Source: Candidula unifasciata (taxonomy: Eukaryota > Mollusca > Gastropoda > Stylommatophora > Geomitridae). From it: DNA of 64,000 bases. Shown here one piece after another: positions 1 through 12,125 of the stretch (position 1 is the first letter of the stretch; each line of letters starts with the position of its first letter). The DNA lies in assembly GCA_905116865.2 (NCBI GenBank), contig CAJHNH020001110.1, positions 170,856 to 234,855 of the forward strand, in the 5' to 3' direction. The translations under genes were made by a program, and so were the position numbers. A model generated the notes under the pieces. The model was given only the letters and a program-made list of their open reading frames with translations, did not search any database and was not told the DNA's origin.

Positions 1-26
1 CACACACACACACACACACACACACA
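1..26. repeat. (CA)n microsatellite at window edge
   Basis: Pure CA dinucleotide run that starts at the window edge, so its full length is unknown. Confidence 0.95.
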
Positions 27-59
27 AAGATCAAACGGCACTGACAGTCCATGCTTAAG

Positions 60-530
60 CACTAGTGAAGAAATCAAAGTCAAAATTTTGAGAGCATGCA
101 TCTTCATTATAGCAACAAGCGGATGTGAGTCGTGGACTATCTCTCAGTCCTTAAGGAACAAAGTGGTTGCTCTTGAGCTGAAATGTTATAGAATGATTCT
201 CAAAATACCACGGATAAGAAGACAGCCTGAAAGATTGAAACATAAATTAATTTTGGCTAATAGACAGCCTCTTGTCTCGGCAGCTGAAATAGTTTGGTCA
301 TATCCAGCGCCATAATGTATTGAACAAATAATAATAGCAGAAGACATGGTAGCAAAAAGGAGGTGCAGGGGCCGACCAACACGACGATGGGAACATGATA
401 TTAGTAAATCCTTGGCTATGACAGTGTACGGGGCAGGAGAGCTGCCTCTTTCAGGTAGACAGTGAGGACAACGATGGTCGGCAAAGGACAATAACACATA
501 CATACAGATTCTTACAACTTCCACGCACTT
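60..530 (+). mobile_element. Non-LTR retrotransposon fragment, end of reverse transcriptase (family 1)
   Basis: The frame starting near 70 reads ILRACIF..ATSGCESWTIS, the motif found just after the RT core of many invertebrate non-LTR elements, followed by a degenerate stretch corresponding to the charged 'grrgrgRPtrRW' end. Frames are broken after about 315. The same family recurs at 7855-8360, 27650-28010 and 30775-31222. A short (AAG)n run follows at 540-571. This is a decayed 3' fragment, not a gene. Confidence 0.75.
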
Positions 531-539
531 CAGTAACTG

Positions 540-571
540 GAAGAAGAAGAAGAAGAAGAAGAAGAAGAAGA
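540..571. repeat. (AAG)n microsatellite
   Basis: Short uninterrupted AAG run just after the retrotransposon fragment; possibly its tail. From here to about 1030 I see nothing recognisable. Confidence 0.85.
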
Positions 572-1035
572 ATGTGACAGACAGGCGCTGATTCATACTA
601 ACGCGAAAACCAGAGCAAAACACACGTTGGAACAAGAATAGGGCGAATGCATTTTACAAAAACTCCAGAGATCTAGCACAAATAAACAGCACGCACAGAA
701 AATAAGCAAGACGTGAAAATAGAAGCAATGACAATGAAAGACTAAAAAGTGAATAGAAAACACAGATAAGTCTCATGTAAGACGCTCTCAGCGGGTCCAT
801 TCTAATGAGAGATGACATTCCTACTACAGCTGTACATTGCATCAACAACGGAGAAGGGGCAATAAACTAAACGGCAAGCGACGGTAATGCTCTCCCCTAC
901 ATCAATGATGGCAGGAGCAAGCGATTTTTTCAGTGTAGCGCCGATTTTTACCTGTGTAGTGAACACTGCCCTTTAGCAGAAGCGGTAATCAAGAGAATCT
1001 TCCACAGTGCTGACATCGTAACTGTTGTATACACC

Positions 1036-1318
1036 TGTAACAAAGAGAGGAGCATTCCACGGAATCAATCATAGTTTGTATTCACTAGTCACAAAGAGAG
1101 GCGCATTCCACGGAATCAATCACAGTTGTATTCACTAGTCACAAAGAGAGGAGCATTCCACGGAATCAATTACAGTTGTATTCACTAGTCACAAAGAGAG
1201 CAGCATTCCACGGAATCAATCACAGTTGTATACACTAGTAACAAAGAGAGGGGCATTCCACGGAATCAATCACAGTTGTATACACTAGTAAAAGAGGAGC
1301 ATTCCACGGAATCAATCA
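1036..1318. repeat. Tandem repeat, ~50-bp unit, about 5.5 copies
   Basis: Each unit contains 'acaaagagag' then 'gagcattccacggaatcaat' and a variable 'cagttgta..cactagt' segment. Copies differ by a few substitutions and small deletions. Confidence 0.9.
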
Positions 1319-1339
1319 GGCAAGGAGAATTTAAGAGAA

Positions 1340-1680
1340 TCAACAATAAAAGGAACATTACACGGTCAAAAATCAAAGGAGATTTTTTTTTTATAAAATC
1401 AATAATCAAAAGAGCATTTCACAGAATCAATAATGAAAGAAACATTTAAAAGAATCCATAATGAAAGGAACATTTCACAGTATCAATAATGAAAGGAACA
1501 TTTCACAGTATCAATAATGAAAGAAACATTTCACAAAATCTATAATGGAAGGACCATTCCACGGAATCAATAATGAAAGGAACATTTTACAGAATCAATA
1601 CTGAAAGGAGTATATTACAGAATCAATAATGAAAGGAACATTTCACAGAATCAAAAATAAAAGGAACATTCCAACAACAA
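1340..1680. repeat. Degenerate ~28-bp tandem repeat
   Basis: Units of the form 'aatcaataatgaaagg' plus 'aacatttcacag' repeat about ten times with many changes. The shared 'cattccacggaatcaat' core suggests it derives from the preceding 50-bp array. Confidence 0.8.
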
Positions 1681-2002
1681 CAAAATCAACAAAGACATGA
1701 ACATTAAATAAAACCAACAAAGATTTGCACAGTATGATGTAAGTCTTCAAAATGTCGCCCCGAAAATGTCCCCCCGCCCCCTGTTACAATAACCTGCTGC
1801 TTATTCCGCTCCGTGCAGTGCCGCCTCTCTGTATCTAGCATGGCACTGGTCTAACCACCCCCCCCCCTCCCCACCCCCGGGACCAAGCTGGGCAACAGAA
1901 CAGAGAGTACTCGTGGTTTTAAGTCAACGATATCATTTATGAAATGACTGACAAACCCGTGGCCAGTTGTCAGGTATCGAGTGAGTTCATGTGCCTCAAA
2001 TG

Positions 2003-2188
2003 CAGCGGTTCTCAACCTGCCGATTACGACCCTTTTTGCGTCGAACCACAATTTCATGTGGGTCGCAAAAGGCCATCGGAAAACACATAATAATTGAAGT
2101 TATAAAGGAAAATAATTGTTTGTGGATCGCTACAACATGAGGAAACTGTATTAAAGGATCGCGGCATTAGGAAGGGTGAGAACCACTG
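2003..2188 (+). mobile_element. SPIN-like non-autonomous hAT transposon (186 bp)
   Basis: Begins CAGCGGTTCTCAACCTG and ends with the inverted form GAGAACCACTG. Inside it has the phrases 'ccatcggaaaacacat' and 'caacatgaggaaactgtatt', which I recognise from SPIN elements, a hAT family known for horizontal transfer among animals, including a snail. The flanking octamers are ctcaaatg (1995-2002) and ctctaatg (2189-2196), a 7/8 match that fits the 8-bp target duplication of hAT elements. Identity is inferred from remembered consensus features and needs alignment. Confidence 0.75.
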
Positions 2189-2214
2189 CTCTAATGTAGG
2201 GCTATTCAACATAG

Positions 2215-2745
2215 TTTACTCAAGGATCTTCTTCAGCATTCCGAGCCCTTGAGGTTCATTGCTGCAGATATCACCCGCCTCCATTCATCTCTCTGGTTGG
2301 CCTTCTCTTTCCAGTTGGTGAAACCAAGTGTTTGCAGGTTGTCTGGATAACTCTACATCTTCTTCTTAGTCTACCTCGTGGTCTTTTTCCCTGGTCTGTG
2401 CACAATTTTTACTTCTCTGCCATCTGACATTCTTTCAATATGCCCTAACCAGTTCATTCTATCAGCTCTCATGATGCCAGTGATCAATGGTGATTTAAAC
2501 AGTTTCTGAGTTTCGATGTTGCTTCTCACGCTCCATTGCCCGCTGTTTGCATCTTTGATGGGTCCAAAGATTCGTCGTAAGACTGTTTTCGAAAACCTGT
2601 AATAAGGCTTTATCTCTTTTAGTTATGCTCCAAGTTTCAGAGCCATATAACACGACTGGTCTTATCAACGTTTTATATATTTTGACTTTGGTGTTGCGAG
2701 ACAGACACTTCGACTTTAGTAGATGTTGAAGGGCAGTATACTTAT
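2215..2745 (-). mobile_element. Non-LTR retrotransposon fragment, post-RT region
   Basis: On the minus strand the sequence reads kiYKTLIRPVVLYGSETWS..KRDKALLQVFE and later RADRMNWLGHIERMSDGRE, the classic end of Jockey/L1-type reverse transcriptases. There are frameshifts and a stop, so it is decayed. It does not belong to the same family as the copy at 60-530. Confidence 0.85.
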
Positions 2746-3065
2746 TTCCAGATTGTATTCTAGATCAACTTTTGAAAATGAGGATCGTCTAAGGCCAGAG
2801 GCCAGTGCCCTGGATAGAAATATCACGAAAATAGTATAACTGGCATTGAACCGCGGGCCATCCGTTGAATAGCCCTGATCTAATGGGATCGTCACCAAAA
2901 AGTGAACCACACAGCGCAGGGTGTCAAACAAACAATGCCGACAAAACAGGCGGGGAGCCGACAGTGAAGCTACAACCGGTGTATTCCACCCTTGATGAAG
3001 ATAAAAATCGACACCCCTTTGTGAATGTATACCAAGGCCTTGTTATAGTTCCACTACATTCTCTA

Positions 3066-3118
<53 letters not shown>

Positions 3119-3290
3119 AGAGAGAAGAGAGAGAGGAGAGAGAGAGAGAAGAGAGAGAAGAGAGAGATAGTGTGCTGGAAAATGCATGTGTGTCAAAGTG
3201 TGTGCATGTGTGTGAGTATTTGTGTGGGAAATCGTGTGTGCGCGCGCGCGTGTGTGTGTGTGGGTAGAGGGAGCAACCCAACACACACAC
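3066..3290. repeat. Mixed (CA)n, (GA)n and (GT)n microsatellites
   Basis: CA run, then an interrupted GAGA tract (3081-3167), then CA/GT-rich tracts to about 3290. Apparent open frames here are low-complexity artefacts. Confidence 0.9.
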
Positions 3291-3307
3291 ACATTTATTT
3301 TTACTTT

Positions 3308-5715
3308 CAAAATATTAAGAACTGGGCATGCAGGCCCGCCCAATATTGTGCCCTTCTTATACTTTCACTTTCAAAGGGTTAAGAACTGGGCATGAAGGCC
3401 CGCCCAACATTGTGCCCTTCTAATACTTTCACTTTCAAAGGGTTAAGAACTGGGCATGAAGGCCCGCCCAACATTGTGCCCTTCTTATACTTTCAAAGGG
3501 TTAAGAACTTGGCATGCAGGCCCGCCCAACATTGTGCTCTTCTAATACTTTCAAAGGGTTAAAAAACTGGGCATGAAGGCCCGCCCAACATTGCGCTTCC
3601 TTCTAAAGGTTACTTTCAAATTGGTTTCTAAAAAAGGGTTAAAAACTGGGCATGAAGGCCCGCCCAACATTGCGCCCTTCTAATACTTTCAAAACTTTCA
3701 AAGGTTAAAAACTGGGCATGAAGGCCCGCCCCCAACATTGTTGCTCTTCTAATACTTTCAAAGGGTTAAAAACTGGGCATGAAGGCCCGCCCAACATTGT
3801 GCCCTTCTTATACTTTCAAAGGGTTAAGAACTGGGCATGCAGGCCCGCCCAACATTGTGCTCTTCTAATACTTTCACTTTCAAAGGGTTAAAAACTGGGC
3901 ATGAAGGCGCGCCCAACATTGTGCCCTTTTTATACTTTCAAAGGGTTAAGAACTGGGCATGCAGGCCCGCCCAACATTGTGCTCTTCTAATACTTTCAAA
4001 GGGTTAAAAACTGGGCATGAAGGCCCGCCCAACATTGTGCTCTTCTAATACTTTCAAAGGGTTAAAAACTGGGCATGAAGGCCCGCCCAACATTGTGCTC
4101 TTCTAATACTTTCAAAGGGTTAAGAACTGGGCATGAAGGCCCGCCCAACATTGTGCTCTTCTAATACTTTCACTTTCAAAGGGTTAAAAACTGGGCATGA
4201 AGGCCCGCCCAACATTGTGCTCTTCTAATACTTTCAAAGGATTAAAAACTGGGCATGCAGGCCCGCCCAACATTGTGCCCTTCCTATACTTTCAAAGGGT
4301 TAAGAACTGGGCATGCAGGCCCGCCCAACATTGTGCTCTTCTAATACTTTCAAAGGGTTAAAAACTGGGCATGAAGGCCCGCCCAACATTGTGCCCTTCT
4401 AATACTTTCAAAGGGTTAGGAACTGGGCATGAAGGCCCGCCCAACATTGTGCTCTTCTAATACTTTCAAAGGGTTAAGAACTTGGCATGCAGGCCCGCCC
4501 AACATTGCGCCCTTCTAATACTTTCACTTTCAAAGGATTAAAAACTGGGCATGAAGGCCCGCCCAACATTGTGCCCTTCTAATACTTTCAAAGGGTTAAG
4601 AACTTGGCATGCAGGCCCGCCCAACATTGCGCCCTTCTAATACTTTCACTTTCAAAGGATTAAAAACTGGGCATGAAGGCCCGCCCAACATTGTGCCCTT
4701 CTTATACTTTCAAAGGGTTAAGAACTGGGCATGAAGGCCCGCCCAACATTGTGCTCTTCTAATACTTTCACTTTCAAAATATTAAAAACTGGGCATGAAG
4801 GCCCGCCCAACATTGTGCTCTTCTAATACTTTCACTTTCAAAATATTAAGAACTGGGCATGCAGGCCCGCCCAACATTGTGCTCTTCTAATACTTTCACT
4901 TTCAAAGGGTTGAGAACTGGGCATGCAGGCCCGCCCAACATTGTGCCCTTCTTATACTTTCAAAGGGTTAAGAAGTGGGCATGCAGGCCCGCCCAACATT
5001 GTGCTCTTCTAATACTTTCAAAGGGTTAAAAACTGGGCATGAAGGCCCGCCCAACATTGTGCCCTTCTAATACTTTCAAAGGGTTAAGAACTGGGCATGA
5101 AGGCCCGCCCAACATTGTGCTCTTCTTATACTTTCAAAGGGTTAAGAACTGGGCATGCAGGCCCGCCCAACATTGTGCCCTTCTTATACTTTCAAAGGGT
5201 TAAGAACTCGGCATGCAGGCCCGCCCAACATTGTGCTCTTCTAATACTTTCAAAGGGTTAAAAACTGGGCATGAAGCCCGTCCAACATTGTGCCCTTCTT
5301 ATACTTTCAAAGGGTTAAAAACTGGGCATGCAGGCCCGCCCAACATTGGGCTCTTCTAATACTTTCAAAGGGTTAAGAACTGGGCATGAAGGCCTGCCCA
5401 ACATTGCGCCCTTCTAATACTTTCAAAGGGTTAAGAACTGGGCATGAAGGCCTGCCCAACATTGCGCCCTTCTAATACTTTCACTTTCAAAGGGTTAAAA
5501 ACTGGGCATGAAGGCCTGCCCAACATTGCGCCCTTCTAATACTTTCAAAGGGTTAAGAACTGAGCACTCAGGCCCGTCCCACATTGCGCCCTTCTAATAC
5601 TTTCACTTTCAAAAAGTTAAGAACTGGGCATGCAGACCCGCCCAACATTGTGCCCTTCTAATACTTTCAAAGGGTTAAAAACTGGGCATGCAGGAACGTC
5701 CAACATAGTGCCCTT
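3308..5715. repeat. 2.4-kb minisatellite, ~57-bp unit, about 42 copies
   Basis: The unit carries 'ctttcaaagggttaagaact', 'gggcatgaaggcccgccc' and 'aacattgtgctcttctaata'. Two main variants alternate: gcatgaagg/gcatgcagg and gtgctc/gtgccc, and some copies have an extra 'ctttca'. The GGGC...GCCC part can form a small hairpin in each unit. No coding frame survives through it. Confidence 0.97.
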
Positions 5716-7850
5716 CTAATCTGCCTTCTGTCCTACATCGTTTCATTCATACATCTGTTAACACAGATACACGCAGAGATTGAAAGAAACACACATACAC
5801 AAATAGAAAAATAGATAAAGGGCAACGATTTAGAGACAAACAGACCAAAATGGAAAGTCAGCTCACAGATACACGGTGGATAAAACAGCAACACCTGCTG
5901 ATAATAATCAGATGGAAGGAGACAAAAATAACAGGTTACTCAGGAAACCTGAGAACCAGGTGTGTCCACAAAATAATCATTGCATAATCGGCAGGTATTG
6001 AGTACGCAACCCAACATAATTGTTAAATGCCAAATGTATCAAAATGACAATCCTGTGGTGTGCCCTTTCTATGGTTCTACTTTTCTAATGATGTTAGTTA
6101 GTCGACAAATCATCCCTAACATCGAACAATTCTGTCCATAAGTGATCGTATCCTCTGTTAGAGTAAAACCCACAGCACGTAACAGCTGACGGCATCCATT
6201 TTGTATTGGTTTATATATATATTTATATATATATATTTTTTTTTCGCGCGCGAGATGGGGGGGGGGGGATGTCAGGCCTCTTTTCTTGTTTACTTGCTCC
6301 TGCAGTCTGATCATGGTTACAGATTCATAGATAATCACTTGGTTCTGGTGGACATCTAATTATGTGATATTCTTGATTAGGTTTTTTCAAATTTCATCCT
6401 GGAGCAAGCGTAACAATAGATGAAAGTTCAAGGCTACAGACCAGCACAAGCATGTCCTATATGTCGGCAACATCCAGGCTAATCAAATTTTTTTTTTGTT
6501 TTGGCATCATGTTCATGCTAAGCTGACAAGAACAGCTGCATAAGGCATATTTTAATCTATTGGTCATCTTGCCTGAAGAAACAAGAAGGATAACAATCGG
6601 GCCAAGACTGTCACCAGATAGTGTATCACACCACAGACAGCCCTGTCATTTGGTCATCATGGAAGCAGCTCCATAGGTCGGATAGATTGAATACCCGAGG
6701 CCGTGAATATCAAGGAGGCCGGCACCTGGTGCTTCGTCAAAACCTGACAGTGAAAGGCAGAAACCGACCGTAGAAGTTCACTTGTGTGCAGCTGTAAAAA
6801 GCTATCAAGGGACAGCGATTCTACAAAGACACAGCAGTTCAAAGAATCAATGTCCCATATTTCTTCTATGTATTTATTATACTTTCTCTATGCCCCCACA
6901 CCACACTTCCCAATCTGTTTATTTTTGTGTATTACGTACAGTACAATGGAACTGGTCAAAAATTTTCTTTTCTGAATGTTCATTACACACTAGACAGAGC
7001 AATATGATCTGATTTGTTTGTTGTTGGATCAATGCTTGCTTAATATGAATAATATGAGTACAAACTGCCTTAGTGATGTGGCTAATAAAGCATCTTTTTA
7101 GGGCTGCCTGGTTGCTGATGCATCGAAGCAAATTTTTTCCTACAGCAAAACCCTCTCATCATTTGCAGGTTGGAGGTTCCATTGTGGGATACCATTAAGA
7201 GAAACCACATTACTATTTGTCTGATTCATTCTCATTATCTTTGTCTTTCCCTCATGGATTTTCAGACCTAGCTGTTGTGATTTCGCATCAAGTATACTTA
7301 ATTTATCTTGCATGCAACTCAGTAATCATTCGGTGTAAATTGAAATCTGGCATGCAGCCTATTATAAGAAAAGTTGTTGAAAACAAACAACTAGTTTAGC
7401 TTGCTTACAGTTAACTGAGTAACAAGATCCTTTCAAAACATCAAACTGCACGTGTGTCACATGCATTTCACTCTCAGGTGATCATCTCCAACATTAGCCT
7501 TCCGTGAATTAGTTGAACACAATTTTTCACTGTTGGTAGGATAGGCTATCAAAATAATCACCATGCATTGCTGCACATAGGAACTGATTTTGAAACAATC
7601 TCCGCAGATGTGTCAAATACAGTATATTTAAGGCTACACAAATTATTAGTGAAACAAAGATCAAAGAAATTCACTACTCTAAGAAAACAGCAGCACCTGT
7701 GTAACTGCAAAATATACAATCAAAATGATATAAGGAAATCTGAGGCAACATGCAAAAATGTGTGCTGATCCGAACAAGAGTCTTCAAGATATATGTTGAA
7801 GTGTAAGGGCACGACTTTTGAAACACACTACTTTCATAGCAATTTTGTGG
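5716..7850. other. Unassigned sequence, no gene recognised
   Basis: About 2.1 kb of unique-looking AT-rich sequence with short homopolymers (for example G at 6256-6268). I found no exon of the neighbouring MED15 gene and no convincing coding region on either strand. The open stretch on the minus strand at 6657-6842 has no recognised similarity and is probably chance. Confidence 0.6.
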
Positions 7851-7854
7851 AAAT

Positions 7855-8360
7855 TGTGGTGATTACAAGATTGAACAGCCTTAAAAGTCTATGGTTAAGC
7901 TCCAGCAAGGAGATACAAATTAGAATTTTGAGAGCATGCATCTTCTCTGTGGCTACATACGGATGTGAGTCGTGGACTATCTCTCAATCCTTAGGAAAGA
8001 GAATAGGGGCTTTTGAGCTGAAATATATAGATTCTCAGAATATCTTGGACAAAGAAGATGAGAAATATTGACATCTTAGAAGATCTGAACATCATTAAAC
8101 AGCATCCTTTCTCGAAAGCTGAAATATTTTGGTCATATCAAGCGCCACGGCGGACTGGAAACAATTATGGCAGAAGGCATGGTACCAGGAAGGAGGGGCA
8201 GGGGCCGACCGACACGAAGATGGGCACAGGATATAAGTTACTCCTTCCTTGAGTATGAAAGTGCATGAGGCGGGAGAACTGGCGAGAGACCGAATGCCTT
8301 TCAGGCAGACTGTCATGAGAGCAACGTTCTGCAAAGGACCTGCTAAATGATGATGATGAT
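7855..8360 (+). mobile_element. Non-LTR retrotransposon fragment (family 1)
   Basis: Reads ILRACIFSVATYGCESWTIS, then in a shifted frame EIFWSYQ.PRRTG and a degenerate 'grrGrGRPT' end, followed by a 'tgatgatgatgat' tail. Frameshifts and stops show it is dead. Same family as 60-530. Confidence 0.85.
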
Positions 8361-8395
8361 AGATGTGGTGATTAAAAGAAATTACAATTAAAATT

Positions 8396-8453
8396 AGGGG
8401 TTGACCAGCCCTTTCACAGGGGGTCACCTATGACCACTGGAAAACACATATTC
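8396..8453 (+). mobile_element. Internal fragment of a SPIN-like hAT element
   Basis: Contains 'ccctttcacaggggg', 'gtcacctatgaccactgg' and 'aaaacacatatt', matching the internal left part of SPIN as I recall it. Neither terminal inverted repeat is present. It overlaps a different part of the element from the copy at 2003-2188. Confidence 0.6.
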
Positions 8454-8454
8454 A

Positions 8455-8735
8455 AGTCCCCGTGTGGATTCTGGGGCCCCACTGTGGGGGAAAACAAGAA
8501 TAGACACACTGTATGCCTAAAAGCAAGTCAAATGAGTTGACTAACTGGGAGCTTTCTTCAAAGTCAGAGTACATCTGCCTGAGAGGGCTGGGAATCATGC
8601 AAATGAATCAGACCTGAGAAACGGATGTACAATCAACACTCAGGTTCTGGAACAGGACTGGGGACCAGAAGTTGATGAACAACCAGCACTTTCCGCCGGA
8701 GTTTGCAGCCGGTGAAAGCGAAGAAGAAGAAGAGG
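8455..8735 (+). mobile_element. SINE family B copy with GAA tail
   Basis: Shares with copies at 19790, 23255, 42920 and 62740 the order: 'ctggggccccactgtggg', 'aacaagaatagac', 'catctgcctgagagg', 'aacactcaggttctggaac', 'ccgccggagtttgcagccgg', then an A/G-rich (GAA)n tail at 8718-8742. Confidence 0.85.
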
Positions 8736-8939
8736 AAGAAACACACTACAGATGAAGAGACTTGAGGTTGTTGTGAATCCCTCAAACAGAAATGTGAAGC
8801 TTTCATTGAAACACACTGTCCATGCCTCTTTAGTCTCTGACAACCATGCGGCACAGAGAGGATCATGGCAGGGATCACTGTCGCAGCTGTTTACAGACTG
8901 ACACCACCAGACAGGTATCATCTTTATCGCTGGCTGCTT

Positions 8940-9165
8940 CAGTATATCTTTACATTTTGTATACTCAACCCTACTGTATGGTTCTCACTGCATTGTATAC
9001 AGTAAAATGTCTACATTTTGTATACTCAACCCTACTGTATGGTTCTCAAAAAGACCTCTACATACTGTTAACTACATTTTGTATACTCAACCCTACTGTA
9101 TGGTTCTCACTGAACTGTATACAGTAAGACCTCTACATACTGTATGCTTAACCTTACTGTAAGGT
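8940..9165. repeat. Tandem repeat, ~60-bp unit, about 3.5 copies
   Basis: Repeats of 'tacattttgtatactcaacc', 'ctactgtatggttctcac' and 'tgtatacagtaa' with variable spacers. Confidence 0.85.
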
Positions 9166-9169
9166 TATA

Positions 9170-11966
9170 TTTTGGAGAGAATGCAGAGGCTCATGGAAAC
9201 AAAACCAATCAAATAGAGACATTCTGGAGAAAATACAGAGATTGTGGAGAGAATACAGAGGTTATGGAGAGAATACAGAGGTTATGAAGAAAATACAGAG
9301 ATTGTGGAGAGAATACAGGGGTTCTGAAGAGAATACATAGTTATGGAGAAAATACAGAGGTACATCAGTTATGGAGAGAATACATCGGTTAGGAAGAGAA
9401 ATTCAGTTTATGGAGAGAATACAGAGGTTCTGGAGGAGAGAAAAGGTACAGGAGGAGAAAATACAGAGGTTATGGAGAGATTACAGAGCTTATGGAGAGA
9501 ATACAGAGGTTCTGGAGAGAATACAGAGGTTATGGAGAGAATACAGAGGTTATGGAGAGATTACAGAGGTTATGGAGAGAATACAGAGGTTATGGAGAGA
9601 ATACAGAGGTTATGAGGTTCTGGAGAGGAATGCATGGGAGAGATACAGAGGTTCTGGAGAGAATACAGAGGTTACATACAGGGTTACTGGAGAGATTACA
9701 GAGGTTATGGAGAGAATACATATGGTTATGGAGAGAGGTTCTGGAGAGAATACAGAGTTTCTAGAGGTTCTGGAGAGAATACAGAGGTTATGGAGAGATT
9801 ACACAGAGAATAGAGAGGTATACGGTGTTATGGAGAGAATACAGAGGTTCTGGAGGTTACAGAGGTTCTGGAGAGATTACAGAGGTTCTGGAAAGATTAC
9901 ATTCTAGGAAATTACAGGCAGGTATGGAGAGAATACATCAGTTATGGAGAGAATACATCGGTTATGGAGAAGACAATACAGAGGTTATGGAGAGATACAG
10001 TTTCCAGAGGTTATGGAGAGAGGTTACAGAGGTTCTGGAGAGAACATAGAGAGGTTATGGAGAGAATACAGTGGTTATGGAGAGAATACAGAGGTTATGG
10101 AGAGAGATGGAGAAAATACATAAGTTATGGAGAGAAATACAGAGGTTCTGGAGAGAATACAGAGGTTATGGAGAGAATGCAGAGGTTCTGGAGAGAATGC
10201 AAAGGTTCTGGAGAGAATACAAAGGTTCTGGAGAGAATACAGAGGTTATGGAGAGAATACAGAGGTTATGGAGAGAATACATAGGTTATGGAGAGAATAC
10301 ATAGGTTATGGAGAGATTACAGAGGTTCTGGAGAGAATATAGAGTATATGGAGAGAATACAGTGGTTATGGAGAGAATACAGAGGTTCTGTCGAGATTAC
10401 AGAGGTTCTGGAGAGAATACAGAGGTTCTAGAGATATTACAGAGGTTATGGAGAGAATACATCAGTTATGGAGAGAATACATCGGTTATGGAGAGAATAC
10501 AGAGGTTATGAAGAGAATACAGAGGTTCTGGAGAGATTACAAAGTTTCCAGAGAAAATACATCGGTTATGGAGAGAATACAGAGGTTATGGAGAGAGAAT
10601 ACATCGGTTATGGAGAGAATACATAAGTTCTGGAGAGAATACAGAGGTTATGGAGAGAATACAGAGGTTATGGAGAGAATACAGAGGTTATGGAGAGAAT
10701 ACATAAGTTATGGAGAGAATACAGAGGTTATGGAGAGAATGCAGAGGTTCTGGAGAGAATGCATAGGTTTTGGAGAGAATACAAAGGTTCTGGAGAGAAT
10801 ACATCAGTTATGGAGAGAATTCAGAGGTTATGGAGAGAATACAGAGGTTCTGGAGAGATTACAAAGTTTCCAGAGAAAATACATCGGTTATGGAGAGAAT
10901 ACAGAGGTTATGGAGAGAGAATACATCGGTTATGGAGAGAATACATAAGTTCTGGAGAGAATACATAAGTTCTGGAGAGACTACAGAGGTTATGGAGAGA
11001 ATACAGAGGTTATGGAGAGAATACAGAGGTTATGGAGAGAATACAGAGGTTATGGAGAGAATACATAAGTTATGGAGAGAATACAGAGGTTATGGAGAGA
11101 ATACAGAGGTTCTGGACAGAATATAGAGGTTATGGAGAGAATGCAGAGGTTCTGGAGAGAATGCAAAGGTTCTGGAGAGAATACAGAGGTTCTGGAGAGA
11201 ATACAGAGGTTATGGAGAGAATACAGAGGTTATGGAGAGAATACATAGGTTATGGAAAGAATACATAGGTTATGGAGAGATTACAGAGGTTCTGGAGAGA
11301 ATATAGAGGTTATGGAGAGAATACAGTGGTAATGGAGAGAATACAGAGGTTCTGTCGAGATTACAGAGGTTCTGGAGAGAATACAGAGGTTCTAGAGATA
11401 TTACAGAGGTTATGGAGAGAATACATCAGTTATGGAGAGAATACATCGGTTATGGAGAGAATACAGAGGTTATGGAGAGAATACAGAGGTTCTGGAGAGA
11501 TTACAAAGTTTCCAGAGAAAATACATCGGTTATGGAGAGAATACAGAGGTTATGGAGAGAGAATGCATCGGTTATGGAGAGAATACATAAGTTCTGGAGA
11601 GAATACATAAGTTCTGGAGAGAATACAGAGGTTCTGGAGAGAATACAGAGGTTATGGAGAGAATGCAGAGGTTATGGAGAGAATAGAGAGGTTCTGGAGA
11701 AAATACAGAGGTTCTGGAGAAAATACAGAGGTTATGAAGAGAATGCAGAGGTTTTGGAGAGAATGCAGAGGTTTTGGAGAGAATACAGAGGTTATGGAGA
11801 GAATACTGAAGTTATGGAGAGAATACAGAGGTTATGGAGAGAATACAGAGGTTATGGAGATAATACAGAGATTATGGAGAAAATAGAGGTTCTGGAGAGA
11901 ATACAGAGGTTCTGGAGAGAATACAGAGGTTCTGGAGAGAATACAGAGGTTCTGGAGAGAATACTG
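9170..11966. repeat. 2.8-kb minisatellite, 20-bp unit with ~321-bp higher-order structure
   Basis: Unit 'ggttatggagagaatacaga' (20 bp) with variants ggttctgg, acatcagt, acataagt and gcagagg. About 140 copies. Because 20 is not a multiple of 3 and the unit has no stop, all three plus-strand frames are open for long stretches and read through a 20-residue peptide repeat (MERIQRLWREYRGYGENTEV). These frames are consequences of the repeat, not evidence for a protein. Rare variants such as 'aaagtttccagag' recur at 10541, 10863 and 11504 (spacings 322 and 641), showing duplication in blocks of about 321 bp. Confidence 0.97.
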
Positions 11967-12125
11967 TTAATAAAAAAAAAACAAAGCTGCTGAACAAAAT
12001 AAAAGTGCAATATTTCATCCATATAAAAAACACTTATTTATGATTATTTTTTAATTTTTTGCTGGTACATCTTAAGTCTATTTAATTTTTTTCTAACTGT
12101 TTGTATGTTGAATTTTTTTTTTAAA

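Noticed and set aside
1038..1316. Possible CRISPR-like array (50-bp repeats)
   Set aside because: The whole unit is conserved with no unique spacers, and the genome is animal. It is an ordinary minisatellite; the same applies to the other arrays.
6657..6842. Minus-strand frame considered as the missing MED15 last exon
   Set aside because: Its translation (FLQLHTSELLRSVSAF...) does not resemble the expected MED15 C-terminus, and no acceptor in the required phase joins it to exon 14.
9343..11993. Long plus-strand open frames with a repeated ERIQRLWREYRGYGENTEV peptide
   Set aside because: All three frames are open because a 20-bp unit lacks stops. There is no non-repeat domain, no start context and no sign of selection on one frame.
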